A stretch of 64,000 nucleotides of DNA, from positions 19,022 through 83,021 of the forward strand of contig JAYMGJ010000004.1 of the NCBI GenBank assembly GCA_037178675.1, read 5' to 3'. Made by a program: the position numbers and the translations under genes. The notes under the pieces are model-generated. The model was not told the origin of the DNA and did not search any database. It saw nothing but the letters and a program-made list of their open reading frames with translations. The DNA comes from Scleroderma bovista (lineage: Eukaryota; Basidiomycota; Agaricomycetes; Boletales; Sclerodermataceae). Positions 1-10,019 of this stretch are shown here, piece by piece. Numbering within the stretch: position 1 is the stretch's first letter; every line of letters begins with the position of its first letter.

Positions 1-141
1 TAGCTAGGAGCCACCAGGACCCCCGTATTGTTCCGATGCGCACTGCGCGCTAGGTCGATGGTCTCACTTAGGTTTAGGCGCATTTGCTGATCATGATGAT
101 CGATTTGAAGCATGAAGGATCAACAGGTACATTGCTACAAA

Positions 142-345
142 AGTATCCTCAACAGTGCCTCAGACCTACTCAGCGCCAAAGACGGCATTGAAGCCTTGGT
201 GGAATTCCTCCGCACCCCCAACGCATTTAAAAAACAACAACGCCCCATGTACCACACCCGAAGTACCCCCAACGTAACGTACTAATAACTTGTACCCTTT
301 TTTTGGGACATATATCTCTCAGGCAGAGAGATGAAGCCCGTTTCA
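142..345 (+). mobile_element. LINE 3'-end relic (RNase H C-terminus plus 3' UTR)
   Basis: The plus strand encodes a short peptide (about 165-240) containing KDGIEAL and NAFKKQQ. It aligns with the last residues of the full-length LINE ORF2 at 60,490-60,560 (KDGVDAL, NAFKKQ). Downstream there is a 'cccgaagtacccccaacgtaa' type block, as in the 3' UTR of the complete element, and an 'atatctctc' end near 325. Only the last ~200 bp are present, as expected for a 5'-truncated or decayed copy. It lies at the left edge of the first tandem-duplicated unit. The second unit has a shortened counterpart at about 3,820-3,885. Confidence 0.75.
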
Positions 346-559
346 CCCATGTGCCACCTCATGATCTTCTGTCCCACCACATCGTGCCCCGCATGTTCGT
401 CAAGCTTCCCGATCAACGCAAACACGGATCTAGGCAGCGACATCAACAACAGGAACCGAATCTATAGGCGTGAGGAAACCGTTGCGTAGCAGACGTGTCC
501 TTTGCCTTTATAGTCGTCAGGTCAAACGCAACTTAATGTCTTAACTGTGAACATGCAAG

Positions 560-850
560 CCTCCACACTCCTCGAGCAACTCACTGGACGCCAATACGAC
601 TGCGCCTGTCCGAAGTATGGGTTCGGACAGACTCAAAAAGGTGTTTCACACGGCCCTGCAGCAACATCTCGCCAACGCAGGCTCCAGGGAAGAACGGCAT
701 CGAATAGGGAAGAGATGCCAAGTCTTTTTCCCCTCACCTTGAAGTCTTCATCGCCGCCGGATCGTGACTACTCGGTGCCTCCCAGCGTTCGTACAAGGGC
801 TGAGGTATTACGCCGAGGACTTGTCAAGCGAGCAAGAAAAGACAGCGACG
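560..850 (+). pseudogene. Coding-like relic of an unrecognised gene
   Basis: Scattered frames look protein-like, for example one reading LKKVFHTALQQHLANAG (about 630-685) and one reading CLPAFVQGLRYYAEDL (about 775-825). They lie in different frames with stops between them. The second duplication unit has the same blocks at 4,080-4,285 with further frameshifts. I do not recognise the family. It could be the remains of an exon pair from a gene disrupted before the duplication, or a gene with introns I could not place. Confidence 0.25.
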
Positions 851-899
851 CCAACGCGCTCGTGCGAAGTAGTCCATCTCTCCCTTGGATCAAACTGAG

Positions 900-2641
900 G
901 GCAATTCAGGCTGGGGTCAATCATGTGGGGCCTTCCCAGCGCAAGATTTATCGGATGTTTCGGGAAGCCTCAATATCGTCTGTAATATGACGAACCTTTC
1001 CGGCATGTTCATACCACTTCGTCAGAGGTACAGGACATCCGATGGTATCAAATCGAACCATTCGCGTCAAGAACTCCGCTATTATAGTCTTGTATCTAGC
1101 CATTATGATGGTGCAGGATCGTCCTTGCAGCGTTCTAGCTCTGCATACCATCTAATCACGCAGATTTCCACAGCGGATGGGTGCGAGACCAGATTTCAAT
1201 GCTGTGCTGTTTTGGTGTTAAATACTGGATCCCATAACAGAGATACTTCGATCAGAAGGGGTCAAGCTGGCAGACCCTCTGCGCATGTCATGTAAAGTTT
1301 CGGATCCCTTTATACCCCTACGAAGGCCGTTCACCATATCTAGCCCACTCCACATTCGGGGTTACCAAATACCATCGCCATGTCGTCGTCCAGCAATTCT
1401 CGTTTTCGCACGTACAGTCAACTCCGGCAACAGGCGGCGTCGAGGTGATCGGATGATTATCGATATCGTGTTGCCTACTAGTGGACGAAATGCTTTGGTA
1501 TTTTAGACCGAATGGCCAATGGCCATAATCTGTACCGGGTAAAGCCGTCATCTCTCTCGGAATTATGCAGCCAAAGGGAGAAACATTCCCATCAAATGCT
1601 CCCGATGCCAATAGAACTCCGGTTGGTGGTTCATAGTATGTAGTACGTTTTGTGTATGTAACGATTGGGAATCAAGGCGAAACCCAGATCTGGAGCATAC
1701 TAGAAGGATAACACTGGATCGGAAGCTCCAATCTGGTGTGCAAAAGGCGAACGTTCCATGACCGAGTCCCAGCAATTGTGGGGTGGAGCCGAAGTAAATG
1801 CATTACCCTCAAAGAAGTCGATGAAATTGCAGTGTCCAGAGCCCGGCAATGGCGTTTGCCGTGAATATATAAGACTCCTCTCATCATGATGAAATACTAG
1901 CTCCCGTCATCATTGGTCACCGGTTTGTTGGAAGAGCGGGGAAGTTTATCGGCGAATATTCTTAGCTCACATCCAAACCACGACAGACCTCGTGCCCTCA
2001 AGGTTAGTGGACCTGAACTGATCTAACGACAAATAAGTTCAGAGAAGCCCTCCAGCAAAGTCATAATTACAAAAGCAACCCGAACAACGGATTGTACCTA
2101 TGTCGAGGCGATAGGGATACGCACCCTCATGCATTAAGATATAGGCAACTCGAGAAAGCTTATCGAATAGGGCATACGTACGGTGATTTACCGCCGTCTG
2201 GAGAAGTACTCGATACCAGAGGGACCAGACGAAATGGAAACATTTACCCCTGAGTGAAGAAACCCCAAAATCACCGGAATAAATTGAGCGTATGACTTTC
2301 TTGGCCATTGCCGAGGCAGTGGAACATTCGGTTCGAATCAATATCATTGGATTGGAACATCCCGTGCGTCTGACAAACGTGATCCAAACATGCAGCCATG
2401 TTTCGCCCATCATCATCCTGTCTGCTTTGTGTCTTCGTGTGTTCATCTCTGCTACAGGTAGTGGGGTGATTATCGGTACATACATGCTAGACCAGTCGAA
2501 CTTTCTCTATGACTATGTACACATACAAACAACTTTGCTCTTCAAATTGGTACCGATAGGACTCCGGTTAGCTGGTTCATAAGGGGCTCGACGCACGGTT
2601 AAAATTACGTCCAGGAATAAAGCACTGCAGTGTATATCAAA
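900..2641. other. Duplicated non-coding stretch, unit 1
   Basis: No convincing gene was found. The longest open frames are short, overlap on opposite strands and are not kept open in the second copy (about 4,330-6,158). The sequence is recognisably shared between the units, including an 'aaccccaaaatcaccggaataaa' type block near 2,265 and 5,695, but it has no coding signature. Confidence 0.5.
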
Positions 2642-2861
2642 ATGAAGGAAGCCTGGCGGATTTGGGTCATGGAAGGAGAGCAGTCGGAATTGCAGTATAA
2701 GTCAACCAGATTCCCAGCCCAGCATGGCAAAAGCGAACGTTCCATAATACTAACTCGGGAAGGTGCTCTCATACCATATGGAATCATGGCGTCCCCACAG
2801 GGATAAAAGGGACATCTGCCCTCGATGACTTCCAGAAATTAGCACTGTTTCCACATCACCT
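2642..2861 (+). promoter_or_regulatory. Proximal promoter block identical between both inhibitor genes
   Basis: All 220 bases appear identical to 6,159-6,378, while the sequence immediately upstream and the coding exons downstream differ between copies. The block ends 5 bp before the start codon. A TATA-like 'gataaaag' lies at 2,802-2,809, about 58 bp upstream of the ATG. The identity suggests either recent gene conversion or strong constraint on this promoter and 5' UTR. Confidence 0.7.
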
Positions 2862-2866
2862 TCATC

Positions 2867-3456
2867 ATGTCCTGCGACCTCGAGACTGGAAACTACAATG
2901 TCCTATCCTACCTTGACGGCAACGCCGTCAACACCTGTCCTTCAGTAGCTCCAGCAGAAGTTGTGGTCCTCACCAACGTCACGCCTGTAGGTCTCGTAAT
3001 GCACGGATGTTTGGCATATCTTGAAATGTTGTCAATAGGTCCGCGTCGTGAAACTCCAGGACTGCACCTACAACCTATATGTCAGCGACGGGCATGTCAA
3101 GCCCGTGGAACAAAATTTCCTCCAGGCCGCCCTCACCCATGATGTACCTCGGGAGTGGGTTCTCAACTACCACGGAAGTCTGGGTTCATACACGTAAGTT
3201 ATTCGCATCCAGCACTCGACGAAGGTTGGGGGAATCTTACATAACCTTTACTTCAGCATTGTATTGAGAGACGATCCTGACCTGGCGTGGACTGACTCAG
3301 GAAATGAACCCAGTTGTAATCGTCGGGTATGGTCTCCTATTCCTGTCATCTATGGGATAGCACCTTTTTCACACTACATTTTAGCTCCGCCTCACTCCTT
3401 TGGACAGATCCCCAGTGCCCGCTCCTCAGCTGTTCAGGTTCGTGCGTGTGGATTGA
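2867..3456 (+). CDS. Putative I66-like (cospin/macrocypin-type) beta-trefoil protease inhibitor, copy 1
   Basis: Four exons give one open frame of 131 residues: 2867-2986, 3060-3193, 3257-3326 and 3385-3456. The introns are 73, 63 and 58 nt with GTAGGT, GTAAGT and GTATGG donors and CAG/CAG/TAG acceptors. Exon 1 starts MSCDLETGNYNVLSYLDG, like the short opening of fungal mycocypin/cospin inhibitors. Further on are PREWVLNYHGSLGSYT, then LAWTDSGNEP, and the end reads PQLFRFVRVD. This W..G.YTI..LAW..LRL.P..LF.F layout resembles MEROPS family I66, which usually has about 150 residues. There is no signal peptide, so the protein is probably cytosolic, where I66 proteins act as defence inhibitors of serine or cysteine proteases. 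Assignment rests on pattern recognition only, and another beta-trefoil family such as a lectin remains possible. The exon structure is identical in copy 2, which strongly supports the model. Confidence 0.62.
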
Positions 3457-6158
3457 TCATAGTGGTTCGAGGAGCATCGTTCGTATCTGAAATGTAAGAT
3501 CAAGTGGTTGAGTTGAAATCTGTTATCTGTGTTTAGTACAAGAAGCTAGTGCCAATTGTATGAAATGTTTCGTGGTGCGGATTTCCGACCTCGGGCTTCG
3601 TTCTTGTAACGACTTTCTCGTGCAGAGGTTGGAATTCTGAGTCGTATAGTGCTTCGTATAGTGCTTGGATTCAACTAGGCAATTGTGTGTGTGACCTTCG
3701 ACCCTTCCAGGCCCTGCAGTTACAACGGACAGACGTCTAACAATCTTCAAAGGAAATCTAGCGCTCAAATAAATCATTCCAGTTTTGTTGGTTCGGATGG
3801 GCTTCCGTCCTCAGAGGATTGTTACTTCAGACCTACTGTACTTGGCATCAAAGTGCCAAGACGGCATCGAAGAGCAGATATCGAAGCCTGTCCCACCACA
3901 TCTTACCCAGCATGTTCTTCAAGCTTCCCAATCAACGCAAACACGGCTCTAGGTAGTATACGTGGCCCTTGCCTAATTTATGGTCAAACGCAACTTAACG
4001 TTTTACTAACTACGAACATGCAAGCCTCCACACTCCTCCGAGCAGCCTATGTACTGGACGCCAATACGACTGCGTTGTCTGAAGTATGGGTCCGGACAGA
4101 CTCAAAAGGTGTTTCACACAGCCTTGCAGCAACATCTCGCCAACGCAGGCTCTGGTGGCATCGAATAGAGAAGAGATGTCAAGTCTCCCTCCCCTTACCA
4201 AGTCTTCATCGCCGCCGGCTATTCGGTGCCTCCCAGCGTTTGTACTAGGGCTGAGGTACGTCGAGGACTTGTCATGAGGGCAAGAAAAGACCGCGACCCC
4301 AATGAATACATACATATTCGTGTAAAGCAATCCATCTCACCCTGGATCAAGCTAACGGGTCAACCATGTGAGGCCTTTCCAGCGCAAGACTTATTGGATT
4401 TTTCAGGAAGCCTCAATATTGTCTGTAATATGACAAACCCTTCCAGAATGTTCGTACCACTTCGTCAGAGGTACAGGTGTCATCCGATGGTATCAAATCG
4501 AACTATTTGTGTCAAGAACTCCACTACTATAGTCTTGTATCCAGCCATGATGGTGGTGCAGGATCGCAGTGTTCTAGCTCTGTATATCATCTAATCACGC
4601 AGGTTTCCACAGTGGATGGGTATGAGCTGGGCTGTTTTAGTGTTGGATACTGGATCCCAGAACAGAGAAACTTTGATCAGAAGGGGTCTGGAGTCTGGAA
4701 AACACCCATCTACTCAAGAGCTGTTTTAATTCAGAGAGGTAAGCCGGACCCTCTGCGCAGGTCATGTAAAGTTTCGGATCCCTTTATACCCCTACGAAGG
4801 CCGTTCACCATATCTACATAGCCCACTCTACATTCGGGGTTATCAGATACCATCGCCATGTCGTCATCCAGTAATTCTCGGTTTCGCACGTACAGTCAAC
4901 TCCGGCAACAGGCGACGTCGAGGCGATGGGATGATTATCGATATCATGTTGCCTAGCCGACGAAATGCTTTGGTATTTCAGACCGAATGGCCATAATCTG
5001 TACCGGGTGAAGCCGTCATTTCCCTCTCAGAATTATGCAGCCAAAGGGAGAAAAATGCTCCCGATCGCCAATAGAACTCCGGTTGGTGGTTCATAGTACG
5101 TTTTGTGTATGTAATGATTGGGAATCAAAGCAAAACCCGGATCTGGAGCACAGAAGGATAGCACTCGGAAGCTCCAATCTGGTGTGCAGAAGGCGAACGT
5201 TCCATGACTGAGTCCCAGAAATTGTGGGGTGGAGCCGGAGTAAATGCATTACCCTCAAAGAAGTCGATGAAATTGCAGTGTCCAAAGCCCCAGGCCGGGG
5301 CGGAATGGCGTCTGCCGGGAACTCAGCCATGAAATAGTTATCATTGGTCACCGGTGCGGTTTGTTGGAAGAGCGGGGAAGTTCAACGTCGAATATTCTTA
5401 GCTCACACCCAAACCACGATAGACCTCGTGCCCTCAAGGTTAGTCACTGGACCTGAACTGATTTAACGACAAATAAGTTCAGAGAAGCCTGCCAGCGAAG
5501 TCACAATTACAAAAGCAACCCGAGTAACGGATTGTGCCTATGGGATACGCACCCTCGTGTAAGATATAGGCAACTCGAGAAAGCTCGAACGGTAGGTCAT
5601 ACAGTTATTTACCGCCGTCTCCATGGGGAAGTACTCGATAGCACAGTTCCAGAGGGACCAGATACATTCACCCCTGAGTGAAAAAAAAACCCAAAAATCA
5701 CCGGAATAAACTGAGCGCTGGCTATATATGACTTTCTTGGCCATTGCCGAGGCCCTTTTTAATTGAAGTTCCTCACGGCGTTCTGAACTCGAGTTGTTTA
5801 TATCAAGTACTATTCAAATACGAAGACGGTTTGAATCAATATCATTGGACAACTCCCCGTGCCTCTGACAGACGTAATACAAACATGTCATGTTTTTCCC
5901 AATGCCGATCGTCATGCCGTCTGCTTTGTGTCTTCGTGTGTTCATCTCTGCTACAGGCATTGGGGTGATTATCGATACCATGTTCCCACTAGCTGACGAA
6001 GCGCAGCTTGGTCCAGTCGAACTTTCTCCATGACTATGTACGCATACATCAAATTCTCTTCAAATTGGTGCCGATAGGACTCCGGTTAGCTGGTTCATAA
6101 GGGGCTAGTAGGCGCACGGTTGGAATTACGTCCAGGAATAAAGCACTGTTGTGTCAAG

Positions 6159-6378
6159 ATGAAGGAAGCCTGGCGGATTTGGGTCATGGAAGGAGAGCAG
6201 TCGGAATTGCAGTATAAGTCAACCAGATTCCCAGCCCAGCATGGCAAAAGCGAACGTTCCATAATACTAACTCGGGAAGGTGCTCTCATACCATATGGAA
6301 TCATGGCGTCCCCACAGGGATAAAAGGGACATCTGCCCTCGATGACTTCCAGAAATTAGCACTGTTTCCACATCACCT
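6159..6378 (+). promoter_or_regulatory. Proximal promoter block of inhibitor copy 2
   Basis: These 220 bp match 2,642-2,861 at every position I compared. The TATA-like 'gataaaag' recurs at the same distance from the start codon. The block ends 5 bp before the ATG at 6,384. Confidence 0.7.
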
Positions 6379-6383
6379 CCATC

Positions 6384-6988
6384 ATGACCTGCAACCTCGA
6401 GACCGGAAACTACAATGTCCTATCCTACCTTGACGGCAACGCCGTCAACACCTGTCCTTCATTAGCTCCAGCAGAAGTTGTGATCCTCAAAAGCGTCACG
6501 CCTGTAGGTCTCGTAATGCATGGGTGTTTGATATATCTTGAAATGCTGTCAATAGGTCCGCGTCGAGAGAGTCCAGGGCCCGCCAGACTGCACCTACCGC
6601 CTATATGTCAGCGACGGGCACGTCAAGCCCACGCAGCAGAATTTACTGGAGGCCACCCTCACCGCTGATGTGCCTCGGGAGTGGATTATCACCAACAACC
6701 CAGGTCTGGGTGCATACACGTAAGTTATTCGCGTCCAGCACTTGACAGAGTTGAGGGAACCTGCAATACATAACCTTTTCTTCAGCATTGTGCTGAGAGA
6801 CGAACCTATCCTGGCATGGACTGACCCAGGAAATGAACCCAGTTGTGATCGTCGGGTATAGTCTCCTATCCCTGTCATCTATGGGATAGCACCGGTTTCA
6901 CACTACATTTTAGCTCCGCCTCATTCCTTTGGAACCATCCCCAGTGCCCACTCCTCAGCTGTTCAGGTTCGTGCGTGTGGCTGATTGA
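6384..6988 (+). CDS. Putative I66-like beta-trefoil protease inhibitor, copy 2
   Basis: Exons 6384-6503, 6577-6719, 6786-6855 and 6914-6988 encode 135 residues. Intron positions and phases (0, 2, 0) are the same as in copy 1, and exon lengths are 120, 143, 70 and 75 nt. It begins MTCNLETGNYNVLSY, keeps YRLYVSDGHVKP, PREWIITNNPGLGAYT and LAWTDPGNEP, and ends PQLFRFVRVAD. Relative to copy 1, exon 2 gains three residues at its start (GPP) and the C-terminus gains an alanine. Substitutions are spread through the protein, but no stop or frameshift was introduced, so both copies look functional. Differences such as VEQNFLQAALTH versus TQQNLLEATLTA fall in likely surface loops, where I66 inhibitors bind proteases. 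This divergence may have changed the target enzyme, which is an inference. Confidence 0.62.
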
Positions 6989-7330
6989 TCGTAGTGGTTT
7001 AGGGAGAATCGTTCGTATCTGAAATGTAAGATCAAGTGGTTGAGTTGGAAACCTGGTATCTGTGTTTAGTACAAAAAGCTAGTGATTGTATGAAATGTTT
7101 TGTGCTGTGTATTTCCGATCAGGCTTCGTTCCTGTAACGACTTTCTCGTGCAGCGGTTGGAATTCTGAGTCGTATAGTGCTTGAATTTAACCAGACAATT
7201 GTGTGCGCGACCTTGGACCCTGTGACAACGGACAGACGTCCAACAATCTTCAAAGGAAACACTCAGTGTGGTCCAGGTAAAAGGATGATAATCGTTCCAG
7301 CTTTGTTGGTGATGGGCTTGCCATTAGGAG

Positions 7331-7985
7331 CAATATAATATATTGGATGCCACACACCCACACAGTACCTGTGACAAGCGCCTATCGCGCATACCATGCC
7401 ATTATTCTAAAACAGCATCAATGTAAGCAAAATTTATCGTGTGTTGTTTCAGTTAGCGATTTACAGTGTTTCTGAAAGAGATCTCGCGGTCTTTCTTCCG
7501 TCAACACAATGATATGCGCCCTTCATGATGTACTACATTTGCACGTCACTGTCACTTCACTGTCACTCGCAGTGCGATAGATCTGGTATGATGTGAACAA
7601 CACACGCATAATGCGGACGACGTACCTGTGGTTTAATCCTCAGACATCTGCGTTGATGAGAACAAAGAACATAATTTTCGTCAAAACTGGAACATTGATT
7701 CGGCGGCGATGTTTTCTAGGCTGCGACGTCCAGTTGGCTGTGTTGAGGGCTGCTTGTTGAGCGGAGTGGAGTTTTGCTTCATCCTCCGTAGACGAGACAA
7801 AGACAACGGGAGTCGAAGCTGTGGTAGGGCAAATATGATCCGCCAGTTTTGGGCCATCATCCCAGTGCACAGCCACAATTGCAGCAATGCTTCCGACTAA
7901 AACTTGTTCACCTGCTCAAGGTCCTTTAACTCGTCTACACTGCCAGCTGTATTTCTTTGCTTACACCCACAAATCTGTAATGGAT
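7331..7985. repeat. Decayed duplicate of the 5' flank of the F-BAR gene
   Basis: Blocks here match 10,190-10,990 in order. Examples are 'attaggagcaatataatatattggatgcc' versus 'attgggagcaaaatcataaatcggacacc', 'cgacgtccagttggctgtgttgagg' versus 'gagatgctcaattggccgtgttgagg', and 'cgtctacactg..tgtatttctttgctt..acaccca' at both ends. The match stops before the F-BAR start codon. Open frames on both strands here are short and overlapping, and I call no gene. Confidence 0.6.
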
Positions 7986-8058
7986 ACAGCACTGCCTTCA
8001 TACTCGATGAAGGTACGATCAGCACTTACGCTTTCCCCGTACGATTGATGCAATACTC

Positions 8059-8500
8059 ATGACTATTGAGCGCATTCCTACTAGAGGATGTATGAGACTA
8101 TGCCTCCAGACCAGGCGTTCTCATCCTCAAAGAAGTCAATATTTTGATGGCGGGAAATCGTCGGTGCTTTTGGGTCGGGGGTTGTCCATCGTTGCTCGCG
8201 GTCTCGTTGGCTCCCTTTACATAGTACGAGCAAACATCTAACAAAAAGAAGTTCAAGCTCATGAAAGGCGTACGTATCAAGTCAGAGGCAGACGATTTCA
8301 TCACCAAGCTACCCCAAGGGTATGATGCTGTGGCCGGCGAATGTATCGGGCTGGCGAAGATGGCGCGAGGCCATCGCGCGTGCAATCGTATCTTATCCTC
8401 AGACCTTGCTCCTGGCCGAGGTAACTAGTGGCCTCGACACGCAGTCCGAGGGCATGCAGGATCTCTCGATGAGGCGTGAGCGCTCACACCTCAAGTCTTT
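8059..8500 (+). pseudogene. ABC transporter (ABCB/MDR type) nucleotide-binding-domain relic
   Basis: Fragments in shifting plus-strand frames follow the order of an ABCB ATPase domain. They are TIERIPTRG (linker before the domain), SRPGVLILKEVNI (the usual YPSRP..VL region), SEADDFITKLPQGYDAV (8,270-8,330), and REAIARAIVSYPQTLLL followed by GLDTQSEG (8,380-8,450). The Walker A segment is unrecognisable, there is a stop near 8,221, and a frameshift follows CIGL in the signature region. In the Walker B block the usual LLLDEATSALD is LLLAEVTSGLD, so the aspartate that coordinates Mg2+ is lost. This is a dead copy of a multidrug or pheromone-exporter type transporter. Transmembrane segments are not visible on either side. 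Confidence 0.8.
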
Positions 8501-8609
8501 TCCCGCTTCGAGTATAACTTCTGTTCTTGTGGTATGTTTCTGGAGGATCTGGACGGCCTGAGGACTCGATAGGTCCTTGATCCTTGAGATTAATCTTACT
8601 TTGATCGAA

Positions 8610-9729
8610 GGACTCCTAATTCTCACGTCTCGGTTCCAAGGTTTTCCTCCGTGCTTTTGAACTTGAAATGCGGTCTGCGTTGGTTGCCTACATCGTCCAG
8701 TCATCATCGCAGAAATGCCAACAGGTTAGAGTGGTTATTGTACTCATCGCAGTCGTCGTTTGCTATTGCACTAAAACTGGCCGCCCACATCGTCGCAATG
8801 GGGAAGAAACGCAAAGATATGTTCCCACAAGCAAGGGAATCATCGGGAAGGGGTCTTTGCATGAGGCTGATCGATTCGATTGGTCGGGAAGTCTCATATC
8901 ACCTGCACTAGCACGATGAACTCGAACTCTTGCTGCACGCTTGTATCACATTCAACATCGGAGGTACGGGGTGATATTGATTCGGACCACTCGTATCAGG
9001 AGTCCCGCTTGAGCGCTGTCTTCGTCTTGAATAGTGCTTGATATCAACCGGGGTTGGAATGAAGGACCTTCGATTAGAAGGGGTCTGGACAATGTCCAAG
9101 AAGGTCATACTATTCAGGTGATTTGTTGGGTTTCTCCGTTCGGACGTCAATATTTCCATTCCTCACCATGATCTGGTCTCTCAACACCGCTGTAACTGCG
9201 GCTGATAAGATCACCGTGTGTCGGATCCTGCTGATCTATGAATTGCTTATACCTCACACGAGGGCTCGTATCCATATTGGCAGGCGGTACAAACGTGTTT
9301 CTAGGATTGCTCTTGTAATTGTGACTGCGCTGACGGGCTTCTCTGAACTTTATTCGTACTATATTTTCGTTCGTTCGGTTCAGGTTTACTAATCTTTAGC
9401 CTGTATGGTGATCGGACGATACGATGCACCTGCTACAACCGGATGTTACCGAATGCAAGGAACCTCGTCACTTGACAGTACATACTCAAGTACTCGTGTT
9501 TTCGTGCAACGTGGTGCTGTGTCCATTATGCCATCGTGCGGTCAACTCTGGCGCAGACAATAGGGTGGTTGTCGGTATCACGTTGCCACGAGATAAGGTT
9601 ACCTTGAGGTGAAAGTGGCGAAGTAACATCAAGCGGTTGAACACAAGTCAAGTCCCAAAGGCAGTTGATGCATAACGTAGTGACGTGTAGTATACCGAAT
9701 AGTGTTCGTGGTGTCGAAATGAAGTATGT
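8610..9729. repeat. Third, strongly decayed duplication unit
   Basis: No gene was found. Parts match units 1 and 2. For example, 'tcgtgcggtcaactctggcg' with the following 'ggtatcacgttgcc' (9,533-9,590) corresponds to 1,410-1,480 and 4,890-4,950. Large internal deletions relative to the other units are evident. Open frames in this interval are short and conflict between strands. Confidence 0.45.
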
Positions 9730-9900
9730 CTAAGTACCGAACAAACGGATGGGGGTGACCACGTCTAGGTATTGACGCCACAAGGGAATGAGACAGGTTC
9801 TATGGGGACGAATTTGGCGTAGTATGCGCCGATAAATACATGGCCCGTGCGACATCGGACTAGTCGCCCGTATGTGCTCTTTCGGTGGTGGCGAAGTGAG
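9730..9900 (-). mobile_element. Antisense LINE relic (C-terminal part of ORF2)
   Basis: The minus strand encodes STYGRLVRCRTGHVFIG followed by FPCG. This matches TTYGHLIQCHTGHTFMG and CPCG downstream of the RNase H domain in the complete LINE (about 60,285-60,380). The frame ends shortly after in a TAG, where the intact element continues. Its orientation is opposite to both the 142-345 relic and the intact element, so it is an independent insertion fragment. Confidence 0.75.
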
Positions 9901-10019
9901 AAGGTAGGCGTAAGAATACATGTATCCGATCTGCGTGAATAGGTTCTAGGAACGGTTTGCGACGTGGCATTGGTGTTGGATCTGCCAAGTGACTGTGACT
10001 GACTCCCGGTGCTTCTGGA

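Larger units (their letters stand above)
373..3812. repeat. Tandem segmental duplication, unit 1
   Basis: This stretch matches 3,889-7,330 collinearly and in the same orientation, with many small indels and substitutions. Shared landmarks include the block after 'ttcccgatcaacgcaaacacgg' (about 405 and 3,929), the block around 'gtaaagtttcggatccc' (1,290 and 4,764), the promoter at 2,642-2,861 and the four exons of the inhibitor gene. Divergence is uneven: the proximal promoter is identical while other parts differ strongly. Apart from the inhibitor gene I see no intact gene in the unit. Confidence 0.85.
3820..7330. repeat. Tandem segmental duplication, unit 2
   Basis: Direct repeat of about 150-3,812. 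The left edge (3,820-3,885) matches 150-195 of unit 1, but the LINE 3' tail present at 199-360 in unit 1 is missing here, leaving a direct join to the 'tgtcccaccacatc' block. The right edge runs to the 'gggcttgccattaggagcaa' block near 7,315-7,335. It contains one intact inhibitor gene. The remaining frames are broken relative to unit 1. Confidence 0.85.

Noticed and set aside
2325..2345. 'ggttcgaatc' as a tRNA T-loop
   Set aside because: No cloverleaf in the surroundings, and the duplicate copy near 5,828 has changed the motif.
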